A stretch of DNA of 64,000 nucleotides from Rickettsiella endosymbiont of Xylota segnis. Its GTDB lineage: Bacteria > Pseudomonadota > Gammaproteobacteria > Diplorickettsiales > Diplorickettsiaceae. Where the stretch lies: the NCBI RefSeq assembly GCF_964019545.1, contig NZ_OZ026451.1, forward strand, positions 682,001-746,000. Reading direction: 5' to 3'. The notes beneath the pieces were generated by a model. The model was not told the origin of the DNA. It saw nothing but the letters and a program-made list of their open reading frames with translations, and did not search any database. Below, one piece after another: positions 9,618-19,839 of this stretch. Position 1 is the stretch's first letter. Each line of letters begins with the position of its first letter. The translations under genes were made by a program, and so were the position numbers.

Positions 9618-10973
9618 ATGTCAATAGATAAATATCTTAGAGATAAACTTATGTCAGAATTTAAAAATGGGAAAAAACTATGGAAATTGGTACGTGAACA
9701 TGTTGGAAAAGATGATCCTCAAAGTATATATACAATGAAGAATTTCGTTACTGATGCCATCAGAATTAAGGGGATTTATGTTAATGAAAACCTTAGCGAC
9801 CCCATTCTTTATAAAGCAAAAAATCAAATTAATGCTGTCGAAAAAGGTGTTCATGCGATCCACAGCGCGATTGAAAAATTTAAGAAGAGCCAAGATATTA
9901 TAGAAGTCTGCCGAGAGATTGCTTCAATAGAGGGAATAGAGACTGATTCATTTGAAACTGGATTGTTAGATGCGACGGAATTACTTGGATTAAAATCTGA
10001 TTCATTTGAAACTGGATTGCTAGATGAGACGGAATTACTTGGATTAAAATCTGATTCATTTGAAACTAGATTGTTAGATGAGACAGAATTAGTTAGGAAA
10101 TTTGATCCTTTAGGAGCTCAATTTCGAAATTTTTGTGAGATTCGAAGATATATTCTTCCCTTAAGGAGCGAATTAAAAAAGGAAAACCCTGACAAAGGAC
10201 TTAAAGAAAAACTTACTCCAATTAAAAATAAGTTATTAAGTATTACTTCCACGCCATGGCAATATGAAAGCGCACGTCAAATTGAAGTCATTTTCATAAA
10301 TGAAGCCGCCAATAAAATGTTTAATCCACTTTTTGAAAACAAGGTAAAAAGTGAATTAAACAGTGCATGTGGGCAAAGTTGGAAGGACCAAAAAAATACG
10401 CAAAAAGATTTTTTTAAAAAATTTTTAAAACTTTTTCTTCATCAGAGCTTTATTTTTTCTAATGCATTTATTCTTAATAAGTTGGGGCAGGAACATTATA
10501 GATTCAGTAGCCCAACGATAAGAAGAATTGAATTAAGTTATGCGGACGATACTTTGTTTATCCAAGAAAGTTTTTTGACGCAAAGAATAATGGATTTAAA
10601 GACCAACGAAACATTTGAAACCACGGGTGAGGATTTTTTTGTTAAGGGGACCACAAAATATAAAATTAATATTTCTTCCTATAACGAAGGTTGGCTAGCA
10701 AAATATGCTTTAATTGATTCTACACTTGAATGTGAGGAAAAATTCAAAGCTATTTTAGATACAAGGACTATTTTAGAAAAATTTCGAGAATTTTTAGAGG
10801 CTAGTTTTGATAAGATAATAGATTATCTGAATTTAGATAAGTCTGAAAAAAACCATTCGAAATTTAAACCGATTTTCTTTGTATCAGACACGGGATCTTC
10901 GGTATCTCAAGTAATCTGTGATAAGAATGAATATAATGGAAATATTCTCAATATAAAAATAAATAGCCTTTAA
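9618..10973 (+). CDS. Uncharacterised protein with internal tandem repeat
   Basis: 451 residues that I do not recognise; charged, Lys/Glu-rich, no signal peptide or membrane helix. Residues 110-163 are three near-identical 18-residue units (DSFETGLLDATELLGLKS and variants) encoded by a 54-bp tandem repeat. The C-terminal part (IFFVSDTGSSVSQVICD) has no family I can name. The low GC, solitary position between cvpA and lpxH and lack of recognisable homology fit an accessory, effector-like gene, which is inference. The start is ATG at 9618; there is no strong ribosome-binding site. Confidence 0.65.
   Translation: MSIDKYLRDKLMSEFKNGKKLWKLVREHVGKDDPQSIYTMKNFVTDAIRIKGIYVNENLSDPILYKAKNQINAVEKGVHAIHSAIEKFKKSQDIIEVCREIASIEGIETDSFETGLLDATELLGLKSDSFETGLLDETELLGLKSDSFETRLLDETELVRKFDPLGAQFRNFCEIRRYILPLRSELKKENPDKGLKEKLTPIKNKLLSITSTPWQYESARQIEVIFINEAANKMFNPLFENKVKSELNSACGQSWKDQKNTQKDFFKKFLKLFLHQSFIFSNAFILNKLGQEHYRFSSPTIRRIELSYADDTLFIQESFLTQRIMDLKTNETFETTGEDFFVKGTTKYKINISSYNEGWLAKYALIDSTLECEEKFKAILDTRTILEKFREFLEASFDKIIDYLNLDKSEKNHSKFKPIFFVSDTGSSVSQVICDKNEYNGNILNIKINSL
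9945..10106 (+). repeat. 54-bp in-frame tandem repeat, three copies
   Basis: Units at 9945-9998, 9999-10052 and 10053-10106. The first two differ at a few bases; the third is more diverged at its 3' end. Each is exactly 18 codons, so copy number can change without a frameshift. Confidence 0.9.
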
Positions 10974-11030
10974 TAATAGGAATAATCATAGTAATTTTTT
11001 TAAGTCGATTAAAGCGCTAAAAATCGTTCG

Positions 11031-11771
11031 TTAACTAAAGTAGCTTAATGATAATGTTTGATCCGGATTAGCAATTAATACATTGCCTCGATTAGCATGC
11101 CAATCGCTTAACACAAAACGCCTAATCCAAATTTTTTCTGTTGATTTTATTAGTTGAATACTGGGTAAATGCGTGTGTCCATGAATGATTTGATTTATAC
11201 CTGGATGATGTTGCAAGTAGGCTAATAGATCAGAGATGACAACATCATATTTAGGCATAGCAATGGCTGTGTTCGAATGTTCCTGACTACGTAAATACTT
11301 AGCAATTTTTTGGCGCCAAGACAGGGGGAGCTGCAAAAATAAAAATTGCCAAAAAGGATAGCGCGACCAGCGCCGATAACGCAGATATTGTTTATCTAAA
11401 GTGCACCAACTATCGCCATGCGTGAGTAAGGTGGGATTTCCGTATAGATTAATGATTGTCGGATCAGCGAGGTAGTGACAACCGGTTTGCTGAATAAAAC
11501 GCTTACCGATGAGGAAGTCACGATTTCCAGGCATGAAATAGGTGGCTATGCCCCTCGCCGTTAAATCAGCGAGTTCGCTGATAATCATTTGATTGTATGG
11601 ACTTAAATTATCGTCGCCTACCCAGGTTTCAAATAGATCGCCTAATATATATAAAGCGTCGGTTTCCCTGGCTTGCTGGTGTAAAAAATCCAGAAACAAC
11701 TGGGTTATTTCGGGTTGGTCGCTACTGAGATGTAAATCGGATATAAAGAGGGTAGACATAGGCTTAATCAT
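11031..11771 (-). CDS. lpxH: UDP-2,3-diacylglucosamine diphosphatase
   Basis: Calcineurin-like phosphoesterase that hydrolyses UDP-2,3-diacylglucosamine to lipid X in lipid A synthesis, at the inner-membrane surface. Metal motifs are visible in order: ISDLHLS, ILGDLFETWVGDD, MPGNRDFLIG, LTHGDSWC and HGHTHLP. Length about 240 matches LpxH. The start may be the second ATG at 11759 (MSTLFISDLHL), which aligns with the E. coli N-terminus; neither has a clear ribosome-binding site. It shows that the organism still makes lipid A. Divergent from gltX. Confidence 0.93.
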   Translation of the reverse strand: MIKPMSTLFISDLHLSSDQPEITQLFLDFLHQQARETDALYILGDLFETWVGDDNLSPYNQMIISELADLTARGIATYFMPGNRDFLIGKRFIQQTGCHYLADPTIINLYGNPTLLTHGDSWCTLDKQYLRYRRWSRYPFWQFLFLQLPLSWRQKIAKYLRSQEHSNTAIAMPKYDVVISDLLAYLQHHPGINQIIHGHTHLPSIQLIKSTEKIWIRRFVLSDWHANRGNVLIANPDQTLSLSYFS

Positions 11772-11891
11772 AGCTTAAGTGATAAATTAGTTTATAGTAG
11801 TTATTTTAAGCAAGTACTTTTAAAATAAGTATTTTTAAATTAAGTTATCAATCCTGGACTAAGTTATCAAATTTTAAACAAGTAGTTGATT

Positions 11892-13295
11892 ATGAAAACT
11901 CGTTTTGCACCTAGCCCTACCGGCCATATCCATTTAGGCAATGCCAGAACCGCTTTGTTTAATTTTTTATTTGCACATTCGCAAGCCGGTTGTTTTTTAT
12001 TACGAATAGAAGACAGCGATGCGACGCGTTCATTGCTGACGCTCGCAAAAGAATTAGAAGAAGACTTGCTTTGGTTAGGTTTACCTTGGCAAGAAGGCCC
12101 TGATCAAGAAAAAGGTCTCGGCCCTTATTATCAATCTGAGCGACAAGCAGTCTATACACTTTACTATGAACAATTAGTCAGTATGGGTCGTGCCTATCCT
12201 TGTTTTTGCAGCGAATCGGAGTTGCTCATGATGCGCAAGCGTCAGTTGGCGTCAGGTAAACCGCCGCGTTATAGTGGTCAATGTCGGCAATTAACGGCAG
12301 AGCAAATTGCCGAGAAAAAAGCGCAAGGAAAGCTTGCAAGTTTGCGCTTTCATGTTCTGCCGAAACAAGTTATTCGTTTCGATGATTTTGTCAAAGGCGA
12401 GCAAAGCTTTGTTAGTGATGATATTGGCGATTTTGTGATTCAACGCAGTGATGGGTCCGCGGCATTTTTCTTTTGTAATGCCATTGATGATGCTTTAATG
12501 AAGGTGACACATGTACTGCGTGGTGAAGATCATTTAACGAATACACCGCGCCAGATCATGTTATTACAGGCCTTGAGTTTAACTATTCCGGCGTATGGTC
12601 ATATGGCATTAATTGTCGGTGATGATGGTGCCCCTTTATCAAAACGACATGGAAGTTTTAGTATTAAAACTTTGCGAGAAGCAGGTTATTTTGCCGAAGC
12701 TTTGCAAAATTACTTAGCACGTTTAGGCCATACCTACTCAAATCCGAATTTTCTGGATATTCATGACTTAGCAGAACATTTTTCATTCAGTCGACTCGGT
12801 AAATCTCCTGCACGCTATGACCAAACCCAATTAATGTATTGGCAAAAACAGGCTTTATTACATATTTCAAATGATAAACTAAGCATCTGGCTGGAAGCTA
12901 AAATACAAAATTTAGTGCCAGATGCTGTTAAGCTAAACTTTATTGAATTAATGCGCGGGACGATCTGTTTCCCTGAAGAAGCAGTCGCATGGGCAACTAT
13001 TTTATTTGGCGAAGCCAACGCATTAAACTTCTCTATAGATAGCAAGATTTTTTTGCGCGAAGTCGATCCTCGGTATTGGCAGACACTCTTAACATTATTG
13101 GATGAAGAAAATTCTAATTTTAAAGTTTTAATAAAACAGTTACAACAAAAATTAAATCTAAAAGGTAAAGCCTTGTTTACACCGTTACGTTTGGCACTGA
13201 CCGGACGTCATGATGGCCCTGAGCTGGCAAAGTTATTTAGCCTGTTAGGTAACGAAAAAATTCGTGAGAGAATACTCCATGCTAAAAATTTATAA
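11892..13295 (+). CDS. gltX: Glutamyl-tRNA synthetase
   Basis: Class Ic synthetase that charges tRNA-Glu, and possibly tRNA-Gln for amidation. HIGH-type motif HIHLGNART near residue 14, the KMSKS-type motif PLSKRHGSF near residue 250, and a zinc-site-like region (CFC ... YSGQC). Length 467 is normal. The frame is open to a TTG at 11886, but ATG at 11892 aligns with the family start [11 protein letters not shown]. Its 3' end overlaps cysS by 17 nt, so the two synthetase genes form one unit. Confidence 0.94.
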   Translation: MKTRFAPSPTGHIHLGNARTALFNFLFAHSQAGCFLLRIEDSDATRSLLTLAKELEEDLLWLGLPWQEGPDQEKGLGPYYQSERQAVYTLYYEQLVSMGRAYPCFCSESELLMMRKRQLASGKPPRYSGQCRQLTAEQIAEKKAQGKLASLRFHVLPKQVIRFDDFVKGEQSFVSDDIGDFVIQRSDGSAAFFFCNAIDDALMKVTHVLRGEDHLTNTPRQIMLLQALSLTIPAYGHMALIVGDDGAPLSKRHGSFSIKTLREAGYFAEALQNYLARLGHTYSNPNFLDIHDLAEHFSFSRLGKSPARYDQTQLMYWQKQALLHISNDKLSIWLEAKIQNLVPDAVKLNFIELMRGTICFPEEAVAWATILFGEANALNFSIDSKIFLREVDPRYWQTLLTLLDEENSNFKVLIKQLQQKLNLKGKALFTPLRLALTGRHDGPELAKLFSLLGNEKIRERILHAKNL

Positions 13296-14679
13296 TACAT
13301 TGACGCAAAAAAAAGAAACGTTTACACCGATGCATGCCAAGCAAGTGGGTATGTATGTCTGTGGCATGACAGTGTATGATTTGTGTCATATTGGTCATGC
13401 GCGTGTATTAGTGGCGTTTGATGTGATGTTACGTTATCTCACCATGCAAGGTTACCAGGTGAATTATGTGCGTAATATCACCGATATTGATGATAAAATC
13501 ATCAAACGCGCACAAGAAAATAATGAAAGCATGTCAGCATTGACACAGCGCATGATAGCCGCCATGCATGAAGATTTTGCACAGTTAGCTATTCTGCCGC
13601 CTACGCATGAACCTAGAGCGACCGATGCTATCTCACAGATGTTAGATTTGATTCAAATCTTGCTCGATAAAAATTATGCCTACCAAGCCGATAACGGTGA
13701 TATTTGTTACTCAGTAGAAAAATTTAAAAACTATGGTGAATTAGCTCATCAAAATTTGGAAAAATTACGCAGTGGTTCTCGCGTCGCTGTCGATGTTACA
13801 AAAAAGGATCCATTAGACTTTGTGCTATGGAAAAAAGCGAAACCGAATGAACCCAGTTGGGAATCTCCCTGGGGAGCAGGACGTCCCGGTTGGCATATTG
13901 AATGTTCGGCGATGTCGATGGCGGCTTTAGGTGAACATTTTGATATCCATGGCGGCGGTTTAGATTTAGTCTTTCCACATCATCAAAATGAAATTGCACA
14001 ATCCGAAGGGGCGACCGATCACAAATTTGTTAATACCTGGATCCATGTCGGTTTTGTACAAACCAATCGTCAAAAAATGTCAAAGTCTTTAGGCAATTTT
14101 TTTACATTGCGTGATGTGTTAAAACAATATCCCGCAGAAGTCATTCGTTATTTCTTAGTTTCAAGTCATTATCGTAGTCCAATACAGTATAGCCAAGAAA
14201 ATTTACAAACTGCACAGGCGGCTTTACAACGTTTGTATACCAGTTTACGCGGCTTGTTGAGTAAAGCGCCGCAAACTTTTGATGTTGAACAATTCCAAGG
14301 AGAATATCTAGAAAGATTTCAAGCGGCAATGGATGATGATTTTAATACGCCTGAAGCGTTAGCGGTATTATTTGATTTAGCGCGAGAAATCAATCGTTTG
14401 CGCGAAACGGATAATAAGCAAGCGTTGCAACTTGCAAAATATTTACAATATCTGGCAAGCATCTTAGGTATTTTGCAACAGGATCCAGAACATTTTTTAA
14501 AACTTGGCTTGCAACAAAAGGTAAGCGATGAAAAGAAAATCAATGATTTAATTACCGCACGTAATCAAGCACGAGCGGCTAAAAATTGGCAAGAGGGAGA
14601 TAGAATACGCGATGAATTATTGAGTTTAGGTGTGGTATTAGAAGATACTGCTACGGGTACTGAATGGCGAAGAAAATAA
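13279..14679 (+). CDS. cysS: Cysteinyl-tRNA synthetase
   Basis: Class Ia synthetase charging tRNA-Cys; cytosolic, zinc-dependent. Visible motifs: [17 protein letters not shown] (zinc Cys plus HIGH), [24 protein letters not shown] and KMSKSLGNF. 466 residues, normal length. I take ATG at 13279, which gives the family start [13 protein letters not shown] and has GAGAG 8 nt upstream; the frame extends five codons further to an ATG inside gltX. It overlaps gltX by 17 nt, indicating coupling. Confidence 0.95.
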   Translation: MLKIYNTLTQKKETFTPMHAKQVGMYVCGMTVYDLCHIGHARVLVAFDVMLRYLTMQGYQVNYVRNITDIDDKIIKRAQENNESMSALTQRMIAAMHEDFAQLAILPPTHEPRATDAISQMLDLIQILLDKNYAYQADNGDICYSVEKFKNYGELAHQNLEKLRSGSRVAVDVTKKDPLDFVLWKKAKPNEPSWESPWGAGRPGWHIECSAMSMAALGEHFDIHGGGLDLVFPHHQNEIAQSEGATDHKFVNTWIHVGFVQTNRQKMSKSLGNFFTLRDVLKQYPAEVIRYFLVSSHYRSPIQYSQENLQTAQAALQRLYTSLRGLLSKAPQTFDVEQFQGEYLERFQAAMDDDFNTPEALAVLFDLAREINRLRETDNKQALQLAKYLQYLASILGILQQDPEHFLKLGLQQKVSDEKKINDLITARNQARAAKNWQEGDRIRDELLSLGVVLEDTATGTEWRRK

Positions 14680-14723
14680 AAGTTAATAAAAAATCTGCAT
14701 TCTTATAAATCTTTTTTGAGACT

Positions 14724-14753
14724 CCCAAGCTAGAATTTCTCTCATAGCTTGGG
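14724..14753. repeat. 9-bp inverted repeat between convergent genes
   Basis: CCCAAGCTA (14724-14732) and TAGCTTGGG (14745-14753) form a perfect stem with a 12-nt loop between cysS and the convergent downstream gene. No T-run follows closely on either strand, so it is not a standard terminator, though it may stop or stabilise transcripts. Confidence 0.4.
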
Positions 14754-14768
14754 TAGGACGAGCGATGG

Positions 14769-15245
14769 CTATCTCGACAGGGTTGATCTAGAGGCAGATT
14801 GATTATCAAGTTCACTCTCTTGATTATTCTTACTGTCTTGATTTAATTGCAGATTGAAAACAGCTTGTCCTGCTGCAAGCCAGGAATTTTTTTGGATATC
14901 TAAAAATTTATCAAATTCAGGTATAGGTTTTCCTGCATAATTTGCATCTTCAGCAGCAGGTCTGTAATAACTATCGAACAGCTTTTTCACGTCAGAAAAA
15001 TTAGTTGGTTTGCTTTCTATTTTACACAAAGCAAAATTAGCCCAAGCATTTGCTGTGTTTATTTTGCCATTTTCAACTATTTCTTTCACTGAACAATCTA
15101 TCGATCCGCCCGCTATGGGAGTTTCGTTTGTCCCTCTCCACCAATGGCCTTGAGTTTTAGTTCGGTATGTTTGGTAAACCTCCTCTACCTTTTTTTTATC
15201 TGCTTCATTAAGATTTGAATATAAAATTTTAGTTGGTTCGTACAT
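14769..15245 (-). CDS. Uncharacterised small protein
   Basis: 158 residues, not recognised. It has a Lys/Glu-rich N-terminus, a Trp-rich segment (GHWWRGTNETP), two Cys, and a polar tail ending in SASRSTLSR. No signal peptide or membrane helix. It is flanked by AT-rich non-coding DNA and stands alone, convergent with cysS. A secreted effector or a lineage-specific protein are both possible; nothing in the sequence decides. Confidence 0.55.
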   Translation of the reverse strand: MYEPTKILYSNLNEADKKKVEEVYQTYRTKTQGHWWRGTNETPIAGGSIDCSVKEIVENGKINTANAWANFALCKIESKPTNFSDVKKLFDSYYRPAAEDANYAGKPIPEFDKFLDIQKNSWLAAGQAVFNLQLNQDSKNNQESELDNQSASRSTLSR

Positions 15246-15565
15246 AATAATCCCCTATTTTTTTTAATAAAAATTATTTGGTCCTTTTACGAACTTAAAT
15301 AATAACCTAAACTGATAAGAAGCTCAAAAATTTTTAATGAAAAATCTGATTTAATTTTAATTAAAAATTTTTGAAACTGTAAATTATATTTAACTAAAAC
15401 GTTGATTAAAAATAGATAGATCGATTTATTTTATAAAACATATTTTTTATTTTTAGATCCCTTAGAAATTTGGTTTTTCTAAAGATTATATTCAAATAAA
15501 AAAGCTAACTTACGAAGCGGGTTGCATTTGCGTTTTGAATGTTGGCTCTAAATCCAATAAATTTA
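15246..15565. other. AT-rich intergenic region
   Basis: 320 bp with long A/T runs between two minus-strand genes. It probably holds the promoter of the downstream 158-residue protein. A short imperfect hairpin (TTAGAAA / TTTCTAA near 15464-15482) is present without a T-run. No reading frame or RNA gene is supported. Confidence 0.4.
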
Positions 15566-16162
15566 TCATCGGAATTTTGGTTCTATACCGAAAAAATGCG
15601 TTACTTCTAAAGACGTAGGCAAATCTATTAGCTGATTTAGTATAGTATTTGCGTCTATGGCATCAGCATACTTTTTATTATCTTTTAATAATTTAATTAT
15701 AGCTACATCCGAATACTTATTTATGGTTTCTGTCCAAGAATTACTTGAAATGGAAGTTGGGAAAACAGGAAAGGTAGAAAAATTAGCTGGGAGTTTTGTT
15801 TGAGAATTTCCATTCGGTATCGACATAGGCGTCATAACAGGAGGAAAATTAGGAGTCGATGATGAAGTTGTCCAGGATCTAGAATCTGTTAATCGGGTAT
15901 CTTCTTTTAGTATAATGAAATATTTGAATCCTCTTTCTAGGGTTAACTCTGCGCATCGTTTAAGTAAAAAATTTTCAACAAGTTCTTTAGAAAAATAGTT
16001 ATTCCCTATAAAAGAAACTTTATAAATATTCTTAGAAAATTCAAGGTCTTTATATCCACTTTCAGTTTTTGAATTATACGGTTGATAACAAGGGTAAGTG
16101 GTGCATCCAGTAAAAGCTAAAATGAGTAATGAGAGTGTAAATAATTTTATTTTCTTAAACAT
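15566..16162 (-). CDS. Lipoprotein of the CC0125/CC1285 type
   Basis: 198-residue predicted lipoprotein: signal peptide MFKKIKLFTLSLLILAFTGC with lipobox FTGC (Cys20). The core reads YKVSFIGNNYFS, then LLKRCAELTLERGFKYFII, the pattern of the CC0125/CC1285 lipoprotein family, whose members have no established function. A Ser/Thr/Pro-rich linker follows (about residues 95-140). The last 20 residues (SLEVTHFFGIEPKFR) have no match I know. Single gene with AT-rich flanks. Confidence 0.7.
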   Translation of the reverse strand: MFKKIKLFTLSLLILAFTGCTTYPCYQPYNSKTESGYKDLEFSKNIYKVSFIGNNYFSKELVENFLLKRCAELTLERGFKYFIILKEDTRLTDSRSWTTSSSTPNFPPVMTPMSIPNGNSQTKLPANFSTFPVFPTSISSNSWTETINKYSDVAIIKLLKDNKKYADAIDANTILNQLIDLPTSLEVTHFFGIEPKFR

Positions 16163-16337
16163 AATGTTTATTTTTATTATTATTAAAGATTTAATGTTTT
16201 TGAATAATTTTTATTGTCTCATATTAGCGGAATTTTTTTAATTTTCCAAGCCATTCTAAAAATGAATTTCATATAGTAGAGTATCTTGTAGATTTCTTTT
16301 ATATTCTGCATTTTGAAAATTTTAATTGCTTTTAAAA

Positions 16338-17855
16338 TTATTTATTTTTTCGAGGAATTTTTAATATCAACACCAAGGTAATCAAAGCAAGAAATGCTGC
16401 GACAAACATGGTGATGCTAAATGCGCTGGTATACGCTTTTGCTGCTGCGATTTTTAATAATTGCAAACTTTGTTGTGATAAATGACTGACGGCTTGCATC
16501 GCGCGTTGTGATTGTACTAATAAACCATCAATTTGATATTCCTTTAGAGAAGATAAAGGTGCAGCACTGTTTTTCAAGAAAGAACCCAGTTGCCATTTAT
16601 TTAAACTACCTAACAATCCAGCGAATACCGCTAAGCCTATCGAGATGCCAAATTGGCGCGAACAATTCAATATGGCACTGGCAATGCCGCGTTGCTCGAC
16701 TTTGACCATATTCATCACCGTTACCATAATGCCGGATAACGTTAAGGGGAAACCAATGCCGAAGCCGAGTAAACCAGGGAATAAAATAGGGTAGGTTTGG
16801 TAGGGACTAAAAATTCCTATCCAAATAATACTCAATACGATAAGTAACGTACCCGAGAACATCGGTAGCGTGGCCCCGTATTTATCGCGTAAATAACCAC
16901 CGACCGGTGCCATAATAATAACAGGTAACATCGCCGGTAATAGCAGTATGCCGGCTTTTAAAGGGGTGAAATGTAACACATTTTGTAAAAATATTGCCCA
17001 AAATACAAACACAATACCTATGGCTTGAATAATCAGTAGCACACTAAATAAAATGGAAAAAGTTAGGTTTTTAAATAGGTCTAATTCAACTAATGGATTG
17101 CTGGTTTTGTTTTCCCATAGAATAAAAATACCAAGGCTCACAATACTTAATAGTAATAAACCGATGATCGAAAAAGAAGTCCAACCCCAATTCGGCCCTT
17201 CCATAAAACATAAAACAAATCCACTAATAAAAAGTATCGAGATAAAAAATCCTAACCAATCGAGATTCATTTTTTCGGATCGTTGCCATTTTGGGAGAGA
17301 AAAAAACGCTAAAAAAATACTAATTAATGCAATCGGGAAATTAATCCAAAACACGGCTCTCCAGCTAAAGACTTGAGTTAGGAGTCCACCTAACAAAGGT
17401 CCTAAAGCGAGAAAGATAGCCGCTAGCGCAACGTAAATTCCTAAGGCTTTACCACGTTCTTTATCAGGGAAGGCATTGGTGACTAAAGCATTGGTCGAAG
17501 GCATCATAAAGGCAGCACCGATGCCCTGAATAGCACGCATGGTGACTAGCCATGCGCCTGATTCGGCTAAAGCGCATAACACCGATGCAATAACGAAAAC
17601 ATGCACCCCAAATAAAAACGCGCGTTTGTGGCCGAGTCTATCGCCTATTTTTCCACCCAATAGAATAGTGGCACTTATCGCTAATAGATAAGCATTGATT
17701 ATCCATTGCGTCAGGCTATTGCTGAGGTTAAGTTCACGTTGCATAGCGGGTAGAGCCACGGCTAAGGCTGTTTGGTCAATAAATACCAGGGCCAAGGCAC
17801 TTGACATGGCGAGCAGGATCCACCACTTACGATTTTTTTCTGAAAATTTAATCAT
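16338..17855 (-). CDS. DHA2-family (EmrB/QacA) MFS efflux transporter
   Basis: 505-residue inner-membrane transporter with about 14 helices, the DHA2 layout. Motifs: FIDQTALAVALPAMQREL in helix 1 (DHA2 motif D1), GKIGDRLGHKRAF (MFS motif A) and GPLLGGLLTQVFSWRAVFWIN (motif C and the typical following segment). Such pumps export drugs or amphipathic compounds using the proton gradient; the substrate cannot be read from sequence. No emrA-like adaptor is adjacent, so it probably acts alone in the inner membrane. Divergent from the L,D-transpeptidase gene. Confidence 0.88.
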   Translation of the reverse strand: MIKFSEKNRKWWILLAMSSALALVFIDQTALAVALPAMQRELNLSNSLTQWIINAYLLAISATILLGGKIGDRLGHKRAFLFGVHVFVIASVLCALAESGAWLVTMRAIQGIGAAFMMPSTNALVTNAFPDKERGKALGIYVALAAIFLALGPLLGGLLTQVFSWRAVFWINFPIALISIFLAFFSLPKWQRSEKMNLDWLGFFISILFISGFVLCFMEGPNWGWTSFSIIGLLLLSIVSLGIFILWENKTSNPLVELDLFKNLTFSILFSVLLIIQAIGIVFVFWAIFLQNVLHFTPLKAGILLLPAMLPVIIMAPVGGYLRDKYGATLPMFSGTLLIVLSIIWIGIFSPYQTYPILFPGLLGFGIGFPLTLSGIMVTVMNMVKVEQRGIASAILNCSRQFGISIGLAVFAGLLGSLNKWQLGSFLKNSAAPLSSLKEYQIDGLLVQSQRAMQAVSHLSQQSLQLLKIAAAKAYTSAFSITMFVAAFLALITLVLILKIPRKNK

Positions 17856-17956
17856 GATATTTCTTCTTAGCCGTTAAAAATAGACTATCCTTTTAGTAAG
17901 AGTAACGCTTTCTTAAAAAGCGAAAGAACCGCCCTCAAAAAGCGGAAGGAGCCATT

Positions 17957-18871
17957 ATGCGTATACTCATAAGATTTGGTTTATTGATTGCATTACTGGT
18001 TGTGTTCTTAATTATGCATGGCGATAGTTTTGCTGCGCGCGGTTGGTTGTTACAAAGTTTGTGCAATGATCCTCGACTTTATTGTTTGGTCGTAGCGAGA
18101 GGGGAAACTTGGTACACCTTATTTCCTAATCCACAACGACGCGAATTAGTGCAGCGTATTAACCGTATGAATACGGGTATATGGCCTGGAATGAGGATCG
18201 CGGCACCACGAAATCTCGATGCAACTAATTGGATGGAGTATACACCATTTTCACCTTACAGAACGCCTTCCGGAAGAAAAATGATCGTTTACTCTCCGGC
18301 ATTGAATGCGTGGGCGGCTTATGGTCCAGCGGGAAATATTATTCGCTGGGGACCGGGATCAGGTGGCCAAAATTGGTGTCCGGATTTAGGTAGGCCGTGT
18401 CATACGCCTTCTGGAGCATTCAAAATCTATGAAAAACGAGGAGCGGGTTGTCGATCAACTAAATTTCCTAAGCCTTATGGTGGGGCACCGATGCCTTACT
18501 GCATGTTTTTTAAAGGCGGTTTTGCGATGCACGGTTCACGCGGCGTACCTGGTTATAATGCCAGTCACGGTTGTCTGCGCATGTTTGTTGACGATGCGTA
18601 TTGGCTCAACAAAGAATTTGCAGATATTGGTACGCAGGTGATCGTTTTACCTTATCCTTCGAATCATGTTCAGGTCAGTGATGATGACGATGATGATGAC
18701 GATGATGATATAATCAGCAGCAATGATGATTTCGATTTATTCGACAATCAAATAGCGGATAATCAATTGGGAATCACCAGCGCTGTCGATGAACAAGTTG
18801 CAGCGAGTAAAGATGATAAGAATCAAGCTGAACTGAAAAAGATCGAAGATGCGATTACTAATCATGCTTAA
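17957..18871 (+). CDS. EnhA-like L,D-transpeptidase (YkuD)
   Basis: 304 residues; N-terminal signal anchor (about 1-26) and a LysM-like segment (LVVARGETWYTLFPN). The YkuD catalytic motif is HGSRGVPGYNASHGCLRM, with catalytic Cys in SHGC. YkuD enzymes make 3-3 crosslinks in peptidoglycan or attach proteins to it in the periplasm; the overall layout resembles Legionella EnhA. After the domain there is an acidic tail beginning with ten consecutive Asp (residues 242-251, coded at 18680-18709 by GAT/GAC). Strong ribosome-binding site GGAAGGAG 6 nt before ATG. Confidence 0.88.
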   Translation: MRILIRFGLLIALLVVFLIMHGDSFAARGWLLQSLCNDPRLYCLVVARGETWYTLFPNPQRRELVQRINRMNTGIWPGMRIAAPRNLDATNWMEYTPFSPYRTPSGRKMIVYSPALNAWAAYGPAGNIIRWGPGSGGQNWCPDLGRPCHTPSGAFKIYEKRGAGCRSTKFPKPYGGAPMPYCMFFKGGFAMHGSRGVPGYNASHGCLRMFVDDAYWLNKEFADIGTQVIVLPYPSNHVQVSDDDDDDDDDDIISSNDDFDLFDNQIADNQLGITSAVDEQVAASKDDKNQAELKKIEDAITNHA

Positions 18872-18971
18872 TTTATGGTCTAAGAAAAGTAGGATAGGAA
18901 ACAAATTGATGTATCGGTCAGCAAGATAAGTTTAAATTGGTGCAAACGATTTTATTTTACTGAATACATTT

Positions 18972-19529
18972 ATGTCCTTACCCGCTTTGGATCATTTTCT
19001 ACCTTGGCTAAATCACTACGGTAGCCTAGCGATTTTTATTTGGTTTGCGTTAGGAATTTTTGCTTTACCGATACCGGAAGAATCCTTGCTGTTACTGCTG
19101 GGATTTTTAATGGCCAAAGGAAAACTGACTATCGTTTCCAGTTTATTGGCCGCTTATGCAGGAAGTTGTTGCGGTATCAGTGGAAGTTATGGGCTGGGTC
19201 GGGCTACCGGTCATTATCTGAGTCAAAGTTGGGGACGATATATCGGACTAACAGAAAAACGCTACCAAGCAGCGCACAATTGGTTTGAGCGTTTCGGTAA
19301 ATGGGCCTTAGTCATCGGTTATTTTATTCCTGGGGTGCGCCACCTGACCGGTTATGTGGCGGGTGCATTAAAATTGCCGTTTCGCTATTTTGCCGTGTTT
19401 GCTTATTCGGGTGCTGTGTTATGGGTGAGTCTATTTATTGGTATTGGCTATCTTTTTCACGACCACTGGCATAGTGCGGCTGAGGCGCTGCACACACAGA
19501 TTAGTTTACTGTTAAAAACGTTTATCTAG
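18972..19529 (+). CDS. DedA family membrane protein
   Basis: 185-residue inner-membrane protein of the DedA/VTT (SNARE-associated) superfamily, linked to lipid-carrier flipping and membrane homeostasis. Family signals are the acidic pair in ALPIPEESLLLLLGFLMAKG and the motif GYFIPGVRHLTGYVAG. Four to five helices plus re-entrant loops are predicted. It lies 100 bp after the L,D-transpeptidase gene on the same strand, possibly one unit with an envelope theme. GTG or TTG starts are not needed; ATG at 18972 fits. Confidence 0.9.
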   Translation: MSLPALDHFLPWLNHYGSLAIFIWFALGIFALPIPEESLLLLLGFLMAKGKLTIVSSLLAAYAGSCCGISGSYGLGRATGHYLSQSWGRYIGLTEKRYQAAHNWFERFGKWALVIGYFIPGVRHLTGYVAGALKLPFRYFAVFAYSGAVLWVSLFIGIGYLFHDHWHSAAEALHTQISLLLKTFI

Positions 19530-19839
19530 CTAACATTATTAATTATACAGCTTCAATTTTTATCGTCATTATGAGCTTTATTGCCAAATTTGGTTGTTGC
19601 GAGCACCGAAGCTGCATCAATCCAAGGAATATTGGGTAATTAATGGCCTACTTATTCCACTCGCTCGTCATAACAGAGATTTTTTTATTCCTCTTTTTTA
19701 TTTTTAATGCTATTTCAGCGTGAAAATTTCTAATTTTTTGTCCTATGCTGATCTCGCAATTTCTAGAATTGCTCTTAATATTTAATTAATAAATTTAATT
19801 TATTATAAATTCTAATAATTATAAAAATAAAGAATAGGC
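19530..19839. other. Intergenic region with a degenerate palindromic repeat
   Basis: 310 bp with no gene. The stretch 19562-19675 (CGTCATTATGAGC, then TTGCGAGCACCGAAGC, CATCAATCCAAGGA, and CGCTCGTCATAACAG) resembles a decayed copy of the widespread bacterial intergenic repeat beginning CGTCATTGCGAGC and ending in GCAATCCA-type sequence, with an inverted partner at its end. The rest is AT-rich and probably carries the promoter of the next gene. Confidence 0.35.
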
